Origin: an uncultured Flavobacteriaceae bacterium
GTDB lineage: Bacteria > Bacteroidota > Bacteroidia > Flavobacteriales > Flavobacteriaceae
Length of the DNA: 64,000 nt
Direction of reading: 5' to 3'
NCBI GenBank assembly: GCA_947493175.1
Contig: CANLQD010000003.1
Location: 310,001-374,000, forward strand
Below are positions 19,262 to 27,415 of the stretch, piece by piece. The stretch's first letter is position 1. The number at the start of each line of letters is the position of its first letter. The notes under the pieces are model-generated. The model had not been told where the DNA came from, did not search any database, and saw only the letters and a list, made by a program, of their open reading frames with translations. Both the position numbers and the translations under genes were made by a program.

Positions 19262-19804
19262 CTACCAACCTTTTCTTAAAAGAAGGTTTTCAATATGCGC
19301 AAGATGATGACTCCCATGCCATGCATACCTACCAATATTTTCATCCAAGGTAGTTTCTGTGTTTCCCTCAGGGTGTATAAAGCTTTTTTGTAAATCTTGG
19401 CGGGACAGCCCCTTTAAAAAATAGACCAACTTCGCATGCACTGCTTTCAAGTGGTCTAGTGACAATTGAATGGGTGCGGTACGTGTATCGAATAAATCGG
19501 ACCATGCTTTCTCATCATAGGCCTTGATTGTCGGGGTATTTTCAGTCATAGCCCATTTAAATCGAATATAGCTATGATGATGGCTATCGGATATATGATG
19601 TACCAATTGCCGAACGGTCCACCCGCCTGGGCGGTACGGTGTTTCAAGCTGCTCTTCTGTTAAATCCTGGACCAAGGTCTGTAAACGGTTCGGGAGGTGC
19701 TCCAATACTGCGATCCATTCTGCAATATGTTGCTCGGTAATCACAACCGGTACTTTGAATTTTCCGATGGGATATTGAAGGGTTTCCAAGGGTATATTTT
19801 CCAT
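19262..19804 (-). CDS. DinB/YfiT family metal-dependent protein
   Basis: A 180-residue four-helix-bundle protein of the DinB superfamily, closest to the YfiT (bacillithiol transferase-like) group. The N-terminus LQYPIGKF, the RPGGWTVRQLVHHISDSHHH segment (first metal His near 69-70) and the C-terminal AWHGSHHLAHI (His 163-170) supply the three histidines that bind a divalent metal. Function in this lineage is uncertain because flavobacteria may use other thiols. It is divergent from the peroxiredoxin gene, which fits a thiol or stress link only loosely. Confidence 0.85.
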   Translation of the reverse strand: MENIPLETLQYPIGKFKVPVVITEQHIAEWIAVLEHLPNRLQTLVQDLTEEQLETPYRPGGWTVRQLVHHISDSHHHSYIRFKWAMTENTPTIKAYDEKAWSDLFDTRTAPIQLSLDHLKAVHAKLVYFLKGLSRQDLQKSFIHPEGNTETTLDENIGRYAWHGSHHLAHIENLLLRKGW

Positions 19805-19905
19805 AGGTTAAAAGTAATGAACTTTAATACATTTTTAACCTTAAAAATCCGCTATTACAACTTAATCTACTAATTTTATAGGGTTTAATAAATCAATTTA
19901 AAAAT

Positions 19906-20550
19906 ATGACAATGGCAACAATACGATTGGGCGATAAAGCTCCTGATTTCACAGCGGATAGTTCTATGGGAACAATTAATTTATATGATTATTTAGGAGA
20001 CGGATGGGGTATTTTATTCTCGCATCCAGCGGATTTCACTCCGGTCTGCACCACTGAATTAGGAACAGCAGCCAAGTTTAAGGATGAATTTGATAAACGG
20101 AATGTAAAAATGCTGGCTTTGAGTGTCGACGGCGCTGCTTCACATGCCGAATGGATAAAAGACATTAACGAAGTACAAAATACTACGGTGAATTTCCCTA
20201 TCATTGCCGATGAGGATAAAAAGGTATCGAATCTGTATGATATGATCCACCCCAATGCCGATAACAACTTAACGGTTCGTTCAGTTTTCATTATCGGCCC
20301 CGATAAAGCGGTAAAACTTATTCTTACCTATCCCGCTTCTACCGGAAGAAATTTTTATGAACTGTTACGGGTCATCGATTCCCTACAATTAACCGCTTAT
20401 CATAAAGTAGCCACCCCGGCCAACTGGGAATCCGGTCAGGATGTAGTCGTAAGTCCGGCAATCCCGACTCCTGAAGCCCGTGAACTATTTTCTAAAGGCG
20501 TTGAGGAGGTTAAACCCTATTTACGTATGACCCCAGATCCAACCGCTTAG
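19906..20550 (+). CDS. Peroxiredoxin, 1-Cys Prx6 type
   Basis: A 214-residue cytoplasmic peroxidase. The peroxidatic Cys48 is in SHPADFTPVCTTELG, and the downstream RSVFIIGPDKAVKLILTYP block and long C-terminal arm (TPANWESGQDVVVSP) are those of the Prx6 subfamily. No resolving Cys is visible elsewhere. It reduces hydrogen peroxide and organic hydroperoxides. A start at 19912 (MATIRLG) is equally possible. Followed by the cold-shock gene 113 bp downstream. Confidence 0.93.
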   Translation: MTMATIRLGDKAPDFTADSSMGTINLYDYLGDGWGILFSHPADFTPVCTTELGTAAKFKDEFDKRNVKMLALSVDGAASHAEWIKDINEVQNTTVNFPIIADEDKKVSNLYDMIHPNADNNLTVRSVFIIGPDKAVKLILTYPASTGRNFYELLRVIDSLQLTAYHKVATPANWESGQDVVVSPAIPTPEARELFSKGVEEVKPYLRMTPDPTA

Positions 20551-20663
20551 CTTTTGCTTAAATTCATTTTTTATGTAGTGCTGAATATAACTTTCAAAAA
20601 CTCACAGGGTTAAAAAATTAAATCCTATATTCGCACTTTAATTTAATTTTTTAATTTTTTATT

Positions 20664-20858
20664 ATGGGTAAAGGAACAGTAAAATTCTTCAATGATTCTA
20701 AAGGCTATGGCTTTATCACTGAAGATGGTTCGAGCGAAGATCACTTTGTACACATTTCTGGTTTAATTGACGAAATACGCGAAGGTGACGTTGTAGAATT
20801 TGAACTACAACAAGGAAAAAAAGGACTAAACGCGGTAAATGTGAAAGTTGTAGACTAA
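20664..20858 (+). CDS. cspA: Cold shock protein (CspA family)
   Basis: A 64-residue single cold-shock domain. RNP1-like KGYGFIT and RNP2-like HFVHISGL are visible; the start MGKGTVKFFNDSKGYGFI is canonical. It binds single-stranded RNA and DNA and acts as an RNA chaperone. A TATATTCG sequence about 37 bp upstream resembles the -7 element. A perfect-stem terminator follows 27 bp after the stop. The array of tiny membrane proteins begins 170 bp downstream. Confidence 0.95.
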   Translation: MGKGTVKFFNDSKGYGFITEDGSSEDHFVHISGLIDEIREGDVVEFELQQGKKGLNAVNVKVVD

Positions 20859-20885
20859 GACACGCATAAACTTTTTTTATATAAT

Positions 20886-20915
20886 ACCCCGACGATATCG
20901 TCGGGGTTTTTTTTG
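20886..20915 (+). terminator. Rho-independent terminator after cspA
   Basis: ACCCCGACGAT (20886-20896) is directly followed by its complement ATCGTCGGGGT (20897-20907) and then eight T residues. The stem is perfect with a minimal loop. Confidence 0.92.
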
Positions 20916-21036
20916 TCACTATGAGCCCTCAAAAGTATGCAATCAGAAATTTGTTTAACTTTTAACGCAACCTTTGACCTATTTATCGTCTATACTTAAA
21001 CAAAAAAACTGTTTTTCCTTAAAACCGATGTACCAC

Positions 21037-21123
21037 ATGGTTGCTTTCTTTGTTATTCTTTCCATTTTAATAGTTATCAATGTGGGATTGTTGTTAATAA
21101 CTACCGATAAACAAAAGAACTAA
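21037..21123 (+). CDS. Tiny single-span membrane protein, copy A
   Basis: A 28-residue reading frame (MVAFFVILSILIVINVGLLL followed by a polar tail ending DKQKN). It is one membrane span with a charged C-terminus. An ATG three codons earlier (21028) is also possible. It aligns without gaps to copies B and C and to the N-terminus of the protein at 37963: M1, L8, L11, I12 and N15 are shared by all four. A TTTGTTTAACTTT sequence at 20950-20962 and AACCTTTG at 20969 may form its promoter. Function unknown. Confidence 0.6.
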   Translation: MVAFFVILSILIVINVGLLLITTDKQKN

Positions 21124-21353
21124 TACCTCTTGCTCCTCCCCTACAAATCGTTGAACATTTTTTGCTTAGCCTTTTCTCCTGAGGGATTCCACAGGTTTTC
21201 TCAATTCATAACATTTATCCTGAAAAATAGCGAAATCGACGAGAAAAGTATATTTAGGAATTGGGGAAAACTTATATTGCCCTAAAATGGCAAGAAGTTA
21301 CATTTTGTTTAACTTTACTTCACATTTTAATAATATTTCGCAAAAAAACCCGT

Positions 21354-21361
21354 TATTTTTG
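21354..21361 (+). promoter_or_regulatory. Promoter -7 element of tiny protein B
   Basis: TATTTTTG matches the Bacteroidota -7 consensus TAnnTTTG exactly and lies 36 bp before the ATG. A TTTGTTTAACTTT sequence shared with copy A lies further upstream at 21304-21316. Confidence 0.5.
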
Positions 21362-21397
21362 AGCAATAACCAAACTCTACCCTAAAAATTTTGAAAA

Positions 21398-21487
21398 ATG
21401 ATTTATCTAATCAGCACACTTGCATTCTTAATACTTCTAAATATCGTTCTGATGAAGTATAGTGCTACGGAGGTTGAAAATTTTTAA
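21398..21487 (+). CDS. Tiny single-span membrane protein, copy B
   Basis: A 29-residue frame starting MIYLISTLAFLILLNIVLM and ending in the acidic tail ATEVENF. One hydrophobic span. It shares M1, L8, L11, I12 and N15 with copies A and C. The ATG is preceded by an exact -7 element, and the gene is too short for ordinary gene callers. Function unknown; the conserved Asn within a hydrophobic helix is suggestive of helix-helix packing, which is inference. Confidence 0.6.
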   Translation: MIYLISTLAFLILLNIVLMKYSATEVENF

Positions 21488-21577
21488 AATTTTTCCGCTA
21501 AAGTAGGGTTTTTCTTCGTTGAGTTGTTTTTAAGTTAGAGTAAGACAGCATATCTAACGACAGCAAACAACCCTTGG

Positions 21578-21682
21578 ATGATTACCTTCTTCGCCATTCT
21601 AGTTCTACTGATTCTGCTAAACTTGGTACTACTGGTAGTCAGTGTAGAAACGCCATTTGACGCTACCAAGGATAAAGAGTAG
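21578..21682 (+). CDS. Tiny single-span membrane protein, copy C
   Basis: A 34-residue frame starting MITFFAILVLLILLNLVLLV with a polar tail (SVETPF then DATKDKE). One membrane span of about 20 residues. It is the closest in-window relative of the N-terminus of the 37963 protein (TFFAIL identical). It is the third copy within 650 bp. The space between it and the convergent PPIase gene holds an 8-bp hairpin. Confidence 0.62.
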   Translation: MITFFAILVLLILLNLVLLVVSVETPFDATKDKE

Positions 21683-21745
21683 TTCACCGAACCATAACAC
21701 TACCGCAAAGTGTAATGTGAGCTTATTTGGGCCAACATCCCATTT

Positions 21746-21775
21746 GATAAAGCAATAGGCATCTCGGGCTTTATC
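21746..21775 (-). terminator. Hairpin at the 3' end of the PPIase gene
   Basis: GATAAAGC (21746-21753) and GCTTTATC (21768-21775) form a perfect 8-bp stem with a 14-nt loop overlapping the PPIase stop. There is no T-run on either side, so it may be a processing or stabilising structure rather than an efficient terminator. Confidence 0.4.
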
Positions 21776-22703
21776 CTACTTTCATTAATTCTACATCAAA
21801 AATAAGGGTCGCATTTGGCGGTATTACACCACCTGCCCCGGCACCACCATAACCTAAGTCAGAAGGTATTACGAAACGAGCTTTATCGCCCACTTGTAAT
21901 AATGCGATACCTTCATCCCAACCTCTGATGACCTGACCTATCCCGAGTTGAAAAGCAATAGGTTCATTGCGTTTATAGGAAGAATCAAAAACACGACCGT
22001 CTAACAAAGAACCCTCGTAATGCACCGAAACTTGTTGGCCGCTTTGTGCTTTCGCGCCATTCCCCTTTTGAATAATTTTATATCGAAGGCCGCTCTCAGT
22101 CTCGTCAAAACCTGCCGCAATCTTATCCATTTCGGTAGCCTGTCTTGCCTTTTCTTCGGCTTCCCGCTTGGCTTTTGCCGCCGCCAAACCATTAAACGCT
22201 GCCATGGCGTCCCAATTTTTAGCCTCCTCACCTACTCTTACGATTTCAAGGCTTTCAATTACATCGCCTTGCGCAATGGCATCTACAGCTTCTTGGCCCG
22301 AAGATACATGACCAAAAACAGTGTGCTTATTATCTAGCCAAGGGGTTGCAACATGGGTAATGAAAAACTGACTGCCGTTGGTTCCGGGTCCTGCATTGGC
22401 CATAGAGAGCACCCCAGGGGCATTGTGCGTAAGATCTGGATGAAACTCGTCATCAAACTTATATCCAGCATCCCCTGTTCCTGTACCTAGGGGGCACCCA
22501 CCTTGAATCATAAAATCTGGGATTACCCGGTGAAACTTGAGTCCGTTGTAATAGGGCTCACCCTCCGATTTTGCGGTGTTTTTTCTAGTCCCTTCTGCCA
22601 ATGCCACAAAATTACCTACCGTTCCCGGGGTTTTGTCGTGTGTTAGTTTTACAACTATTTCTCCTTTGGTAGTATTGAATTTTGCGTAGATACCGTCTTG
22701 CAT
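21771..22703 (-). CDS. Peptidylprolyl isomerase, cyclophilin-FKBP fusion
   Basis: A 310-residue protein with two different prolyl isomerase domains. Residues 1-165 are a cyclophilin (FHRVIPDFMIQGG, GSQFFITH, WLDNKHTVFG). A charged helical linker covers about 165-200. Residues 200-310 are an FKBP domain (VSVHYEGSLLDGRVFDSS, GQVIRGWDEGIALLQVGDKA and the GYGGAGAGGVIPPNATLIFDVEL end, cited in parts). No signal peptide, so cytoplasmic. Such double-domain foldases occur in Bacteroidota. A consensus -7 element lies 41 bp upstream of the start. Confidence 0.93.
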   Translation of the reverse strand: MQDGIYAKFNTTKGEIVVKLTHDKTPGTVGNFVALAEGTRKNTAKSEGEPYYNGLKFHRVIPDFMIQGGCPLGTGTGDAGYKFDDEFHPDLTHNAPGVLSMANAGPGTNGSQFFITHVATPWLDNKHTVFGHVSSGQEAVDAIAQGDVIESLEIVRVGEEAKNWDAMAAFNGLAAAKAKREAEEKARQATEMDKIAAGFDETESGLRYKIIQKGNGAKAQSGQQVSVHYEGSLLDGRVFDSSYKRNEPIAFQLGIGQVIRGWDEGIALLQVGDKARFVIPSDLGYGGAGAGGVIPPNATLIFDVELMKVG

Positions 22704-23007
22704 AATGCTCTTCTAAATAAAATCGTTCGTATTTTATGAGCGGCAAAGGTACCTCTTTTGTTCGGAGTTTAAAAGTTTACATCATGACAGTTATGCCTAT
22801 TTCCAATTCAAAACAACGCTGTAAAAAGCCTGTTCTTTGTACGACAAAAAAACATTCCAATTTCTTTGCCCTATTATGAATTAAGATTTGGTTTTATAGA
22901 ACCCGTCGCGAGTTGTTCTTTTACCTGCGAATTTTGCATTTTGCACTCTAATGAAGACTTCATTCCTGGTTCCAAACAACAATTCAAGATGATTCCATAT
23001 GGTGGGT
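22704..23007. other. Intergenic gap between the M28 and PPIase genes
   Basis: About 300 bases with the PPIase promoter at one end. A reverse frame here ends in a basic peptide (NAKFAGKRTTRDGFYKTKS), but it has no credible start of its own because it runs back into the M28 gene. I see no RNA gene. Confidence 0.5.
22744..22751 (-). promoter_or_regulatory. Promoter -7 element of the PPIase gene
   Basis: The reverse strand reads TACCTTTG, an exact TAnnTTTG match, about 41 bp before the ATG. No clear -33 TTTG is visible. Confidence 0.6.
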
Positions 23008-24387
23008 TCAATCTCCCGCGATTCCGTAGCTATCGAACAGATAAACCAAACTAGCCATTGCAGCGGCACCCAATTCCAATTCGCGCTTGTTGACATGTTC
23101 AAAGGTATCGTTCGCTGCATGGTGATGGTCAAAATATCGTTGGGAGTCTGGTCTAAGACCTGCCAAAACCAAGCCTTCTTGTTTCAATGGGTTAATATCG
23201 GCGCCGCCGTAACCTTTCTTAAAAAAATGAATCAAGTATGGCTCGAACAGTTTTTTCCATTGCAAGACCTTTTGCAAATCGGCATCGGAGCAGTCGAACG
23301 AAAAACCCCTAGGCGTAAAACCGCCAGAATCGCTTTCCAAGGCAAAAATGTGCTTCTCTCCTTTCGCTTTTGCTATCTCTGCATATTTATGACCACCTCT
23401 TAGTCCGTTTTCCTCATTCATAAAAAGCACCACACGAATCGTACGTTGAGGACGATAACCTGTGGTCTTTAAAAGTCGAAGTACTTCCATACTCTGAACG
23501 CAGCCTGCACCATCATCATGGGACCCATCTCCCAAATCCCAAGAATCCAAGTGTCCGCCAACAATCATGATTTCATCGGGATACGTACTACCCGTAATCT
23601 CACCAATGACGTTAAAGGAGTCGACATCTTCCAGTTGCTTGCAACTTTGTTTAAAATAGAATTTTGTAGCAGGATTGAGCTTTAAGGTGGTACTTAGAAA
23701 TTGCGCCCCTTTGGTGCTGATGGCCGCAGCAGGAATTCTTTCGGCAACCGGTGTTTTCCCATAGCTCATTGATCCGGTATGGGGAAAGTCGTCTAGCCGT
23801 AAATTCATAGAACGAACGATGACCCCGACCGCACCGTATTTTCCGGCTTCCTCGGCACCGGAGTATCGCTGATCTACACAGCCTGAATAAGCTTGAAACG
23901 TACTGATGAATGTAGGATCCATGGGACGATTAAAAAACACTATTTTCCCTGTTATCTTTTCTTTTCCCAGTTCCTTCAATTCTTCGATGCCCTGTACCTC
24001 GACTACTGGGGCCTTTAATCCGCCCAGAGGGGTAGCGACCGATCCGCCCAAGGCACAAATCGGTAAATTAGTGGTAACCCCAGGTTCGGTTTCCAGGTAG
24101 GCAAATTCTGGGTTTCCCCTCACCCACTTGGGCACCTTTACAGGTTGCAGCCATACTTTGTCTAGCCCTAGGGAGTCTAACTGTGCTCTTGTATATGTTA
24201 CTGCCTGTTCTGCCTCTATCGAGCCGGAGAGCCTGCCACCGATTTGATTCGAAAGGTAATTTAGCCAATTATATGCTTTCCCATTCGTCAAGGCAGTATC
24301 AAACAAAGCCTTCAGTTGTTTTTCATCGTTGGTTTGGGCATAGGCTTGACCAACTATTAATAGTATAAGGGGAATAATCTTCTTCAT
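23008..24387 (-). CDS. M28 family zinc peptidase (carboxypeptidase Q-like)
   Basis: A 459-residue protein with a signal peptide (MKKIIPLILLIVGQAYAQ). A PA domain lies in the middle (about 110-230) within the M28 peptidase. Zinc-site motifs are VGGHLDSWDLGDGSHDDGAG, the catalytic FMNEENGLRGG, ALESDSGG, and the last His in FDHHHAANDT. The order fits plasma glutamate carboxypeptidase-like enzymes that hydrolyse dipeptides or N-terminal residues in the periplasm. Its start codon overlaps the stop of the PPK2 gene by 4 bp (ATGA), so the two are translationally coupled although functionally unrelated at first sight. Confidence 0.92.
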   Translation of the reverse strand: MKKIIPLILLIVGQAYAQTNDEKQLKALFDTALTNGKAYNWLNYLSNQIGGRLSGSIEAEQAVTYTRAQLDSLGLDKVWLQPVKVPKWVRGNPEFAYLETEPGVTTNLPICALGGSVATPLGGLKAPVVEVQGIEELKELGKEKITGKIVFFNRPMDPTFISTFQAYSGCVDQRYSGAEEAGKYGAVGVIVRSMNLRLDDFPHTGSMSYGKTPVAERIPAAAISTKGAQFLSTTLKLNPATKFYFKQSCKQLEDVDSFNVIGEITGSTYPDEIMIVGGHLDSWDLGDGSHDDGAGCVQSMEVLRLLKTTGYRPQRTIRVVLFMNEENGLRGGHKYAEIAKAKGEKHIFALESDSGGFTPRGFSFDCSDADLQKVLQWKKLFEPYLIHFFKKGYGGADINPLKQEGLVLAGLRPDSQRYFDHHHAANDTFEHVNKRELELGAAAMASLVYLFDSYGIAGD

Positions 24388-25268
24388 TCTGTTTCCTTTT
24401 GTAACTGCTTTCTATAATCCTCTAGGTTCAATCTGATCTTATCATCGAGTTCAGGTTCTTTGATATCGGAATACCGGTGAAGCACGTTCCCCAAAATAGA
24501 TGCGAATGTAACTCTGGCCGCCCTTTTATTGTCAGCAGGGATTACGTACCAAGGCGCATGCTTCTTTGAGGTTTTGTTGATCGCTTCTTCATAGCATGCG
24601 ATGTACGTATCCCATAACTTTCTTTCTTTTAAATCTCCGGGAGAAAATTTCCAATTTTTTTCTTTGAGATCCAGTCTTCTAAGCAACCGACGCCTTTGCT
24701 CTTCCTTTGAAAGGTGAAGATAGAATTTAAGGATTATTGTGCCATTTTCAGCTAGGTGCCGCTCAAAATCATTGATTTGTCGAAAACGCTCATCCCAAAA
24801 ACTTTGGTCGATATCCTCAACCTTATGAACCCCCGGTATATGCTCACCCAATATATACGATGGGTGTACACGTGTAACCAAAACATTCTCATAATGGGTA
24901 CGGTTAAATACCCCAAACTTGCCTTTGGGAGGCAATGCCAAATAATGTCGCCACAAATAATCGTGTTTCAATTCCAATTCTGTCGGAACCTTAAAGCTGT
25001 GTACTTCGACACCCCGTACATTAAAATCTTTAAAAACTTCCCGGATAAGACTGTCCTTCCCAGAAGTATCCATTCCCTGTATACATATCAACACACTGTA
25101 CTTACCATGGGCATATAAAGTATTCTGAAAATCTCCCAATGGCCGTCTAATCTGTCGTAGTTCCTTTTTAAGCTCTTTGTCGGAAAGCCCAAAATCCTCA
25201 AAAGTAGGGCGATCTGAAAGCTTTATGGTTTGATCTACCTCGTAGGTAGTCGTATTTATTTCAATCAT
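24384..25268 (-). CDS. ppk2: Polyphosphate kinase 2 family protein
   Basis: A kinase of about 294 residues that transfers phosphate between polyphosphate and nucleotides. The P-loop GMDTSGKDSLIREVF, the lid region and Walker B-like FNRTHYENVLVTRVHP are clear, as is the basic lid RRLLRRLDLKEKNWKFSPGD (about 190-215). One domain, so PPK2 class I or III. An ATG 24 bp upstream (25292) is possible, but MIEINTTTYEVD is the more natural start. Its 3' end overlaps the M28 gene by 4 bp. Confidence 0.9.
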   Translation of the reverse strand: MIEINTTTYEVDQTIKLSDRPTFEDFGLSDKELKKELRQIRRPLGDFQNTLYAHGKYSVLICIQGMDTSGKDSLIREVFKDFNVRGVEVHSFKVPTELELKHDYLWRHYLALPPKGKFGVFNRTHYENVLVTRVHPSYILGEHIPGVHKVEDIDQSFWDERFRQINDFERHLAENGTIILKFYLHLSKEEQRRRLLRRLDLKEKNWKFSPGDLKERKLWDTYIACYEEAINKTSKKHAPWYVIPADNKRAARVTFASILGNVLHRYSDIKEPELDDKIRLNLEDYRKQLQKETE

Positions 25269-25415
25269 AGTGGGAATATAAAATATTTTCATCGTTGAAC
25301 GGTATAAATTGTTAAAAAAAACAGCCGTTTATCAACTGAAAGCTTCGCTTTGTCCAATATATCCAAAAGACGGTACCATCCATCGAAAAAAATGGGCCTC
25401 AAGCCCTCTTGTGCC

Positions 25416-25423
25416 TACCTTTG
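25416..25423 (+). promoter_or_regulatory. Promoter -7 element upstream of the 25466 gene
   Basis: TACCTTTG is an exact TAnnTTTG match. The expected start of transcription near 25430 excludes a translation start at 25409 and favours 25466. Confidence 0.6.
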
Positions 25424-25465
25424 TGCTGTAAAATGCCCAAATTTTACCATCAATTCACGCAAGCC

Positions 25466-26158
25466 ATGAAAGCGTTATACCTAGTTAGCTACGCGCTTAT
25501 TTTTATCTTTTTTACTGCGTTCACGACGACTGAGGCTTGCGAATACGCGGAATCCAACATTAATTTTATCAAGTCCCAAACAGAGGAGGCACTTTCTAAA
25601 GATGACCTTAATCTAAGTAGATACCATGCCTACAAAGCCCTGAACGCTATTGAGAAATCGAAAAAACAGCTAAAGGAATGTGGTTGTGACTACGCTACCA
25701 TAGGTATTGAAGAAAGTTCGTATTTGTTGAAACGGGCTACCAAGGCCAATTCCCTAAACGATACAAAAAATCTTTTAAAGCGATCCCTCATCAATACGGA
25801 GGAAAGTTTGCGAGCCATCGTGGCACATGACGTACATAAAAGCAAAACTTCAAAAGACCTTTTGGCCATCAATACACAAGGCGACCCGCTCGATGAAGAC
25901 GGTTTGCCAGAAGATCCGGAAACCGTATTGAAGCGACGAATCGATACTGCTTTGGAGAAGTATCGAAAGTCTTTGAACAAGGTGGTAGAAACCGTGAATT
26001 GCAAGGAAGCGAAGGCCTTTGCAGAAAGGGTATACCAACAATGTGAACAAGAGTTACTGGTTCCCGATCTTTCTGAAGGAAAAAAATACTACAACCTTCA
26101 AACGCAAAAAATTACCGCTGAGGCGCTAGAACGTATCGGAACCTGCGCCAGCGAATAA
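25466..26158 (+). CDS. Secreted or periplasmic helical protein of unknown function
   Basis: A 230-residue protein with a signal peptide (MKALYLVSYALIFIFFTAFTTTEA) and a mature part that is almost all helical and charged. Six Cys are visible, among them CGCDY near residue 73, VNCKEAKAF, YQQCEQE and GTCASE near the end, suggesting disulfides. I do not recognise the family. The start at 25466 is chosen because the promoter -7 element at 25416-25423 precedes it and the signal peptide begins there. It is monocistronic and converges on the NtrC-like regulator gene. Confidence 0.75.
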   Translation: MKALYLVSYALIFIFFTAFTTTEACEYAESNINFIKSQTEEALSKDDLNLSRYHAYKALNAIEKSKKQLKECGCDYATIGIEESSYLLKRATKANSLNDTKNLLKRSLINTEESLRAIVAHDVHKSKTSKDLLAINTQGDPLDEDGLPEDPETVLKRRIDTALEKYRKSLNKVVETVNCKEAKAFAERVYQQCEQELLVPDLSEGKKYYNLQTQKITAEALERIGTCASE

Positions 26159-26241
26159 CTTATATGTGATGGTATTGTTTTAAGTGCCGTCACTTCGTCA
26201 TTTCGTATCCATATTTTCAAAATGAACACACTTTCAACGAA

Positions 26242-27405
26242 CTATTTGCTGGCAAACAATGTAACATCTGCCTCGCTCACTTCTTTACCTCCTAGTATGA
26301 TTAAACGTTCCACTACATTTCGCAGTTCTCGAATATTCCCGGTCCAGTCGTAGCCCTGCAATAACTTGATCGCACCGGACGAAAAGATTTTAGGTGCCAT
26401 GCCTTGTTCAGAGGTTATTTTTTTTGAAAAGTGTTCAATGAGCAAGGGAATATCATCACGCCGGTCGTTTAAGGCCGGAACCTTAATTAAAATGACCGCT
26501 AATCGATGGTACAGATCTTCCCTGAACTTACCATCAGAAATCTCTTTTTTCAAATCTTTATTGGTCGCTGCGATAACCCTGACATCGACCTTGATATCTT
26601 TATCGGAACCGACCCGTGATATTTTACTCTCTTGCAACGCCCGTAACACTTTTGCTTGGGCAGATAGACTCATATCGCCTATCTCATCTAAAAAAATCGT
26701 ACCCTTGTTCGCTGCCTCGAATTTACCGGCCCGGTCTTTAACTGCCGAGGTGAATGCGCCTTTTACATGACCGAACAATTCGCTCTCGATCAATTCCGAG
26801 GGAATTGCGGCACAGTTGACCTCAATAAACGGGGCGCTGCTTCGGGGACTTTTTTCATGTAGCCAATGGGCAACCAGTTCCTTTCCGGTGCCATTGGAAC
26901 CCGTAATCAGCACTCGGGCATCGGTAGGCGCCACTTTTTCTATCATATCCTTGATAGCGCTGATTTCCTCGCTATTGCCTACCATTTCATAGTTCTTGCT
27001 TACTTTTTTCTTGAGGATTTTATTTTCGACCACCAACTCCTTACGGTCCAAGGCATTACGAACCGTGGTCAATAAACGGTTCAGATCGGGCGGTTTCGAG
27101 ATGTAATCGAAAGCTCCGGCCCGCATCGTATTTACCGCGGTATCCAAATCGCCATGACCCGAAATCATGATGAACGGAATTTCAGGTTTTATTTTTTTAG
27201 AGGCCTCAAGCACCTCTACACCATCCATCTTTGGCATTTTTATATCGCAAAGCACTAGATCAAAGTCATTATTCTTTATTGTCTCCAACCCCTTGAGTCC
27301 GTCTTCCGCCTCATCCACCTTATAGGTATCGTTTTCTTCGGAAAGAATCTTTACCAACACTCTTCGAATCGCAGCTTCATCTTCTATGACCAGTATCTTT
27401 GACAT
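26242..27405 (-). CDS. NtrC-family response regulator lacking a DNA-binding domain
   Basis: A 387-residue protein: receiver domain (residues 1-120, phospho-Asp in LVLCDIKMPKMDG) and sigma-54 AAA+ domain (about 140-385) with Walker A GSNGTGKEL, Walker B GTIFLDEIGDM and a sensor Arg region. The sigma-54 contact loop reads GAFTSA instead of GAFTGA. The protein stops soon after NIRELRNVVERLIIL, so the usual Fis-type HTH is absent. The ATG at 27405 is used because MSKILVIEDE is the standard receiver start; a longer frame reaches 27498. It follows the DUF6268 gene in the same direction. Confidence 0.9.
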   Translation of the reverse strand: MSKILVIEDEAAIRRVLVKILSEENDTYKVDEAEDGLKGLETIKNNDFDLVLCDIKMPKMDGVEVLEASKKIKPEIPFIMISGHGDLDTAVNTMRAGAFDYISKPPDLNRLLTTVRNALDRKELVVENKILKKKVSKNYEMVGNSEEISAIKDMIEKVAPTDARVLITGSNGTGKELVAHWLHEKSPRSSAPFIEVNCAAIPSELIESELFGHVKGAFTSAVKDRAGKFEAANKGTIFLDEIGDMSLSAQAKVLRALQESKISRVGSDKDIKVDVRVIAATNKDLKKEISDGKFREDLYHRLAVILIKVPALNDRRDDIPLLIEHFSKKITSEQGMAPKIFSSGAIKLLQGYDWTGNIRELRNVVERLIILGGKEVSEADVTLFASK

Positions 27406-27415
27406 GCCTATGCTT

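Noticed and set aside
22881..23132. Reverse frame ending in a basic peptide after the M28 stop
   Set aside because: It starts inside the M28 gene in another frame and has no own promoter; it looked like a gene-end remnant but I cannot tie it to a family.
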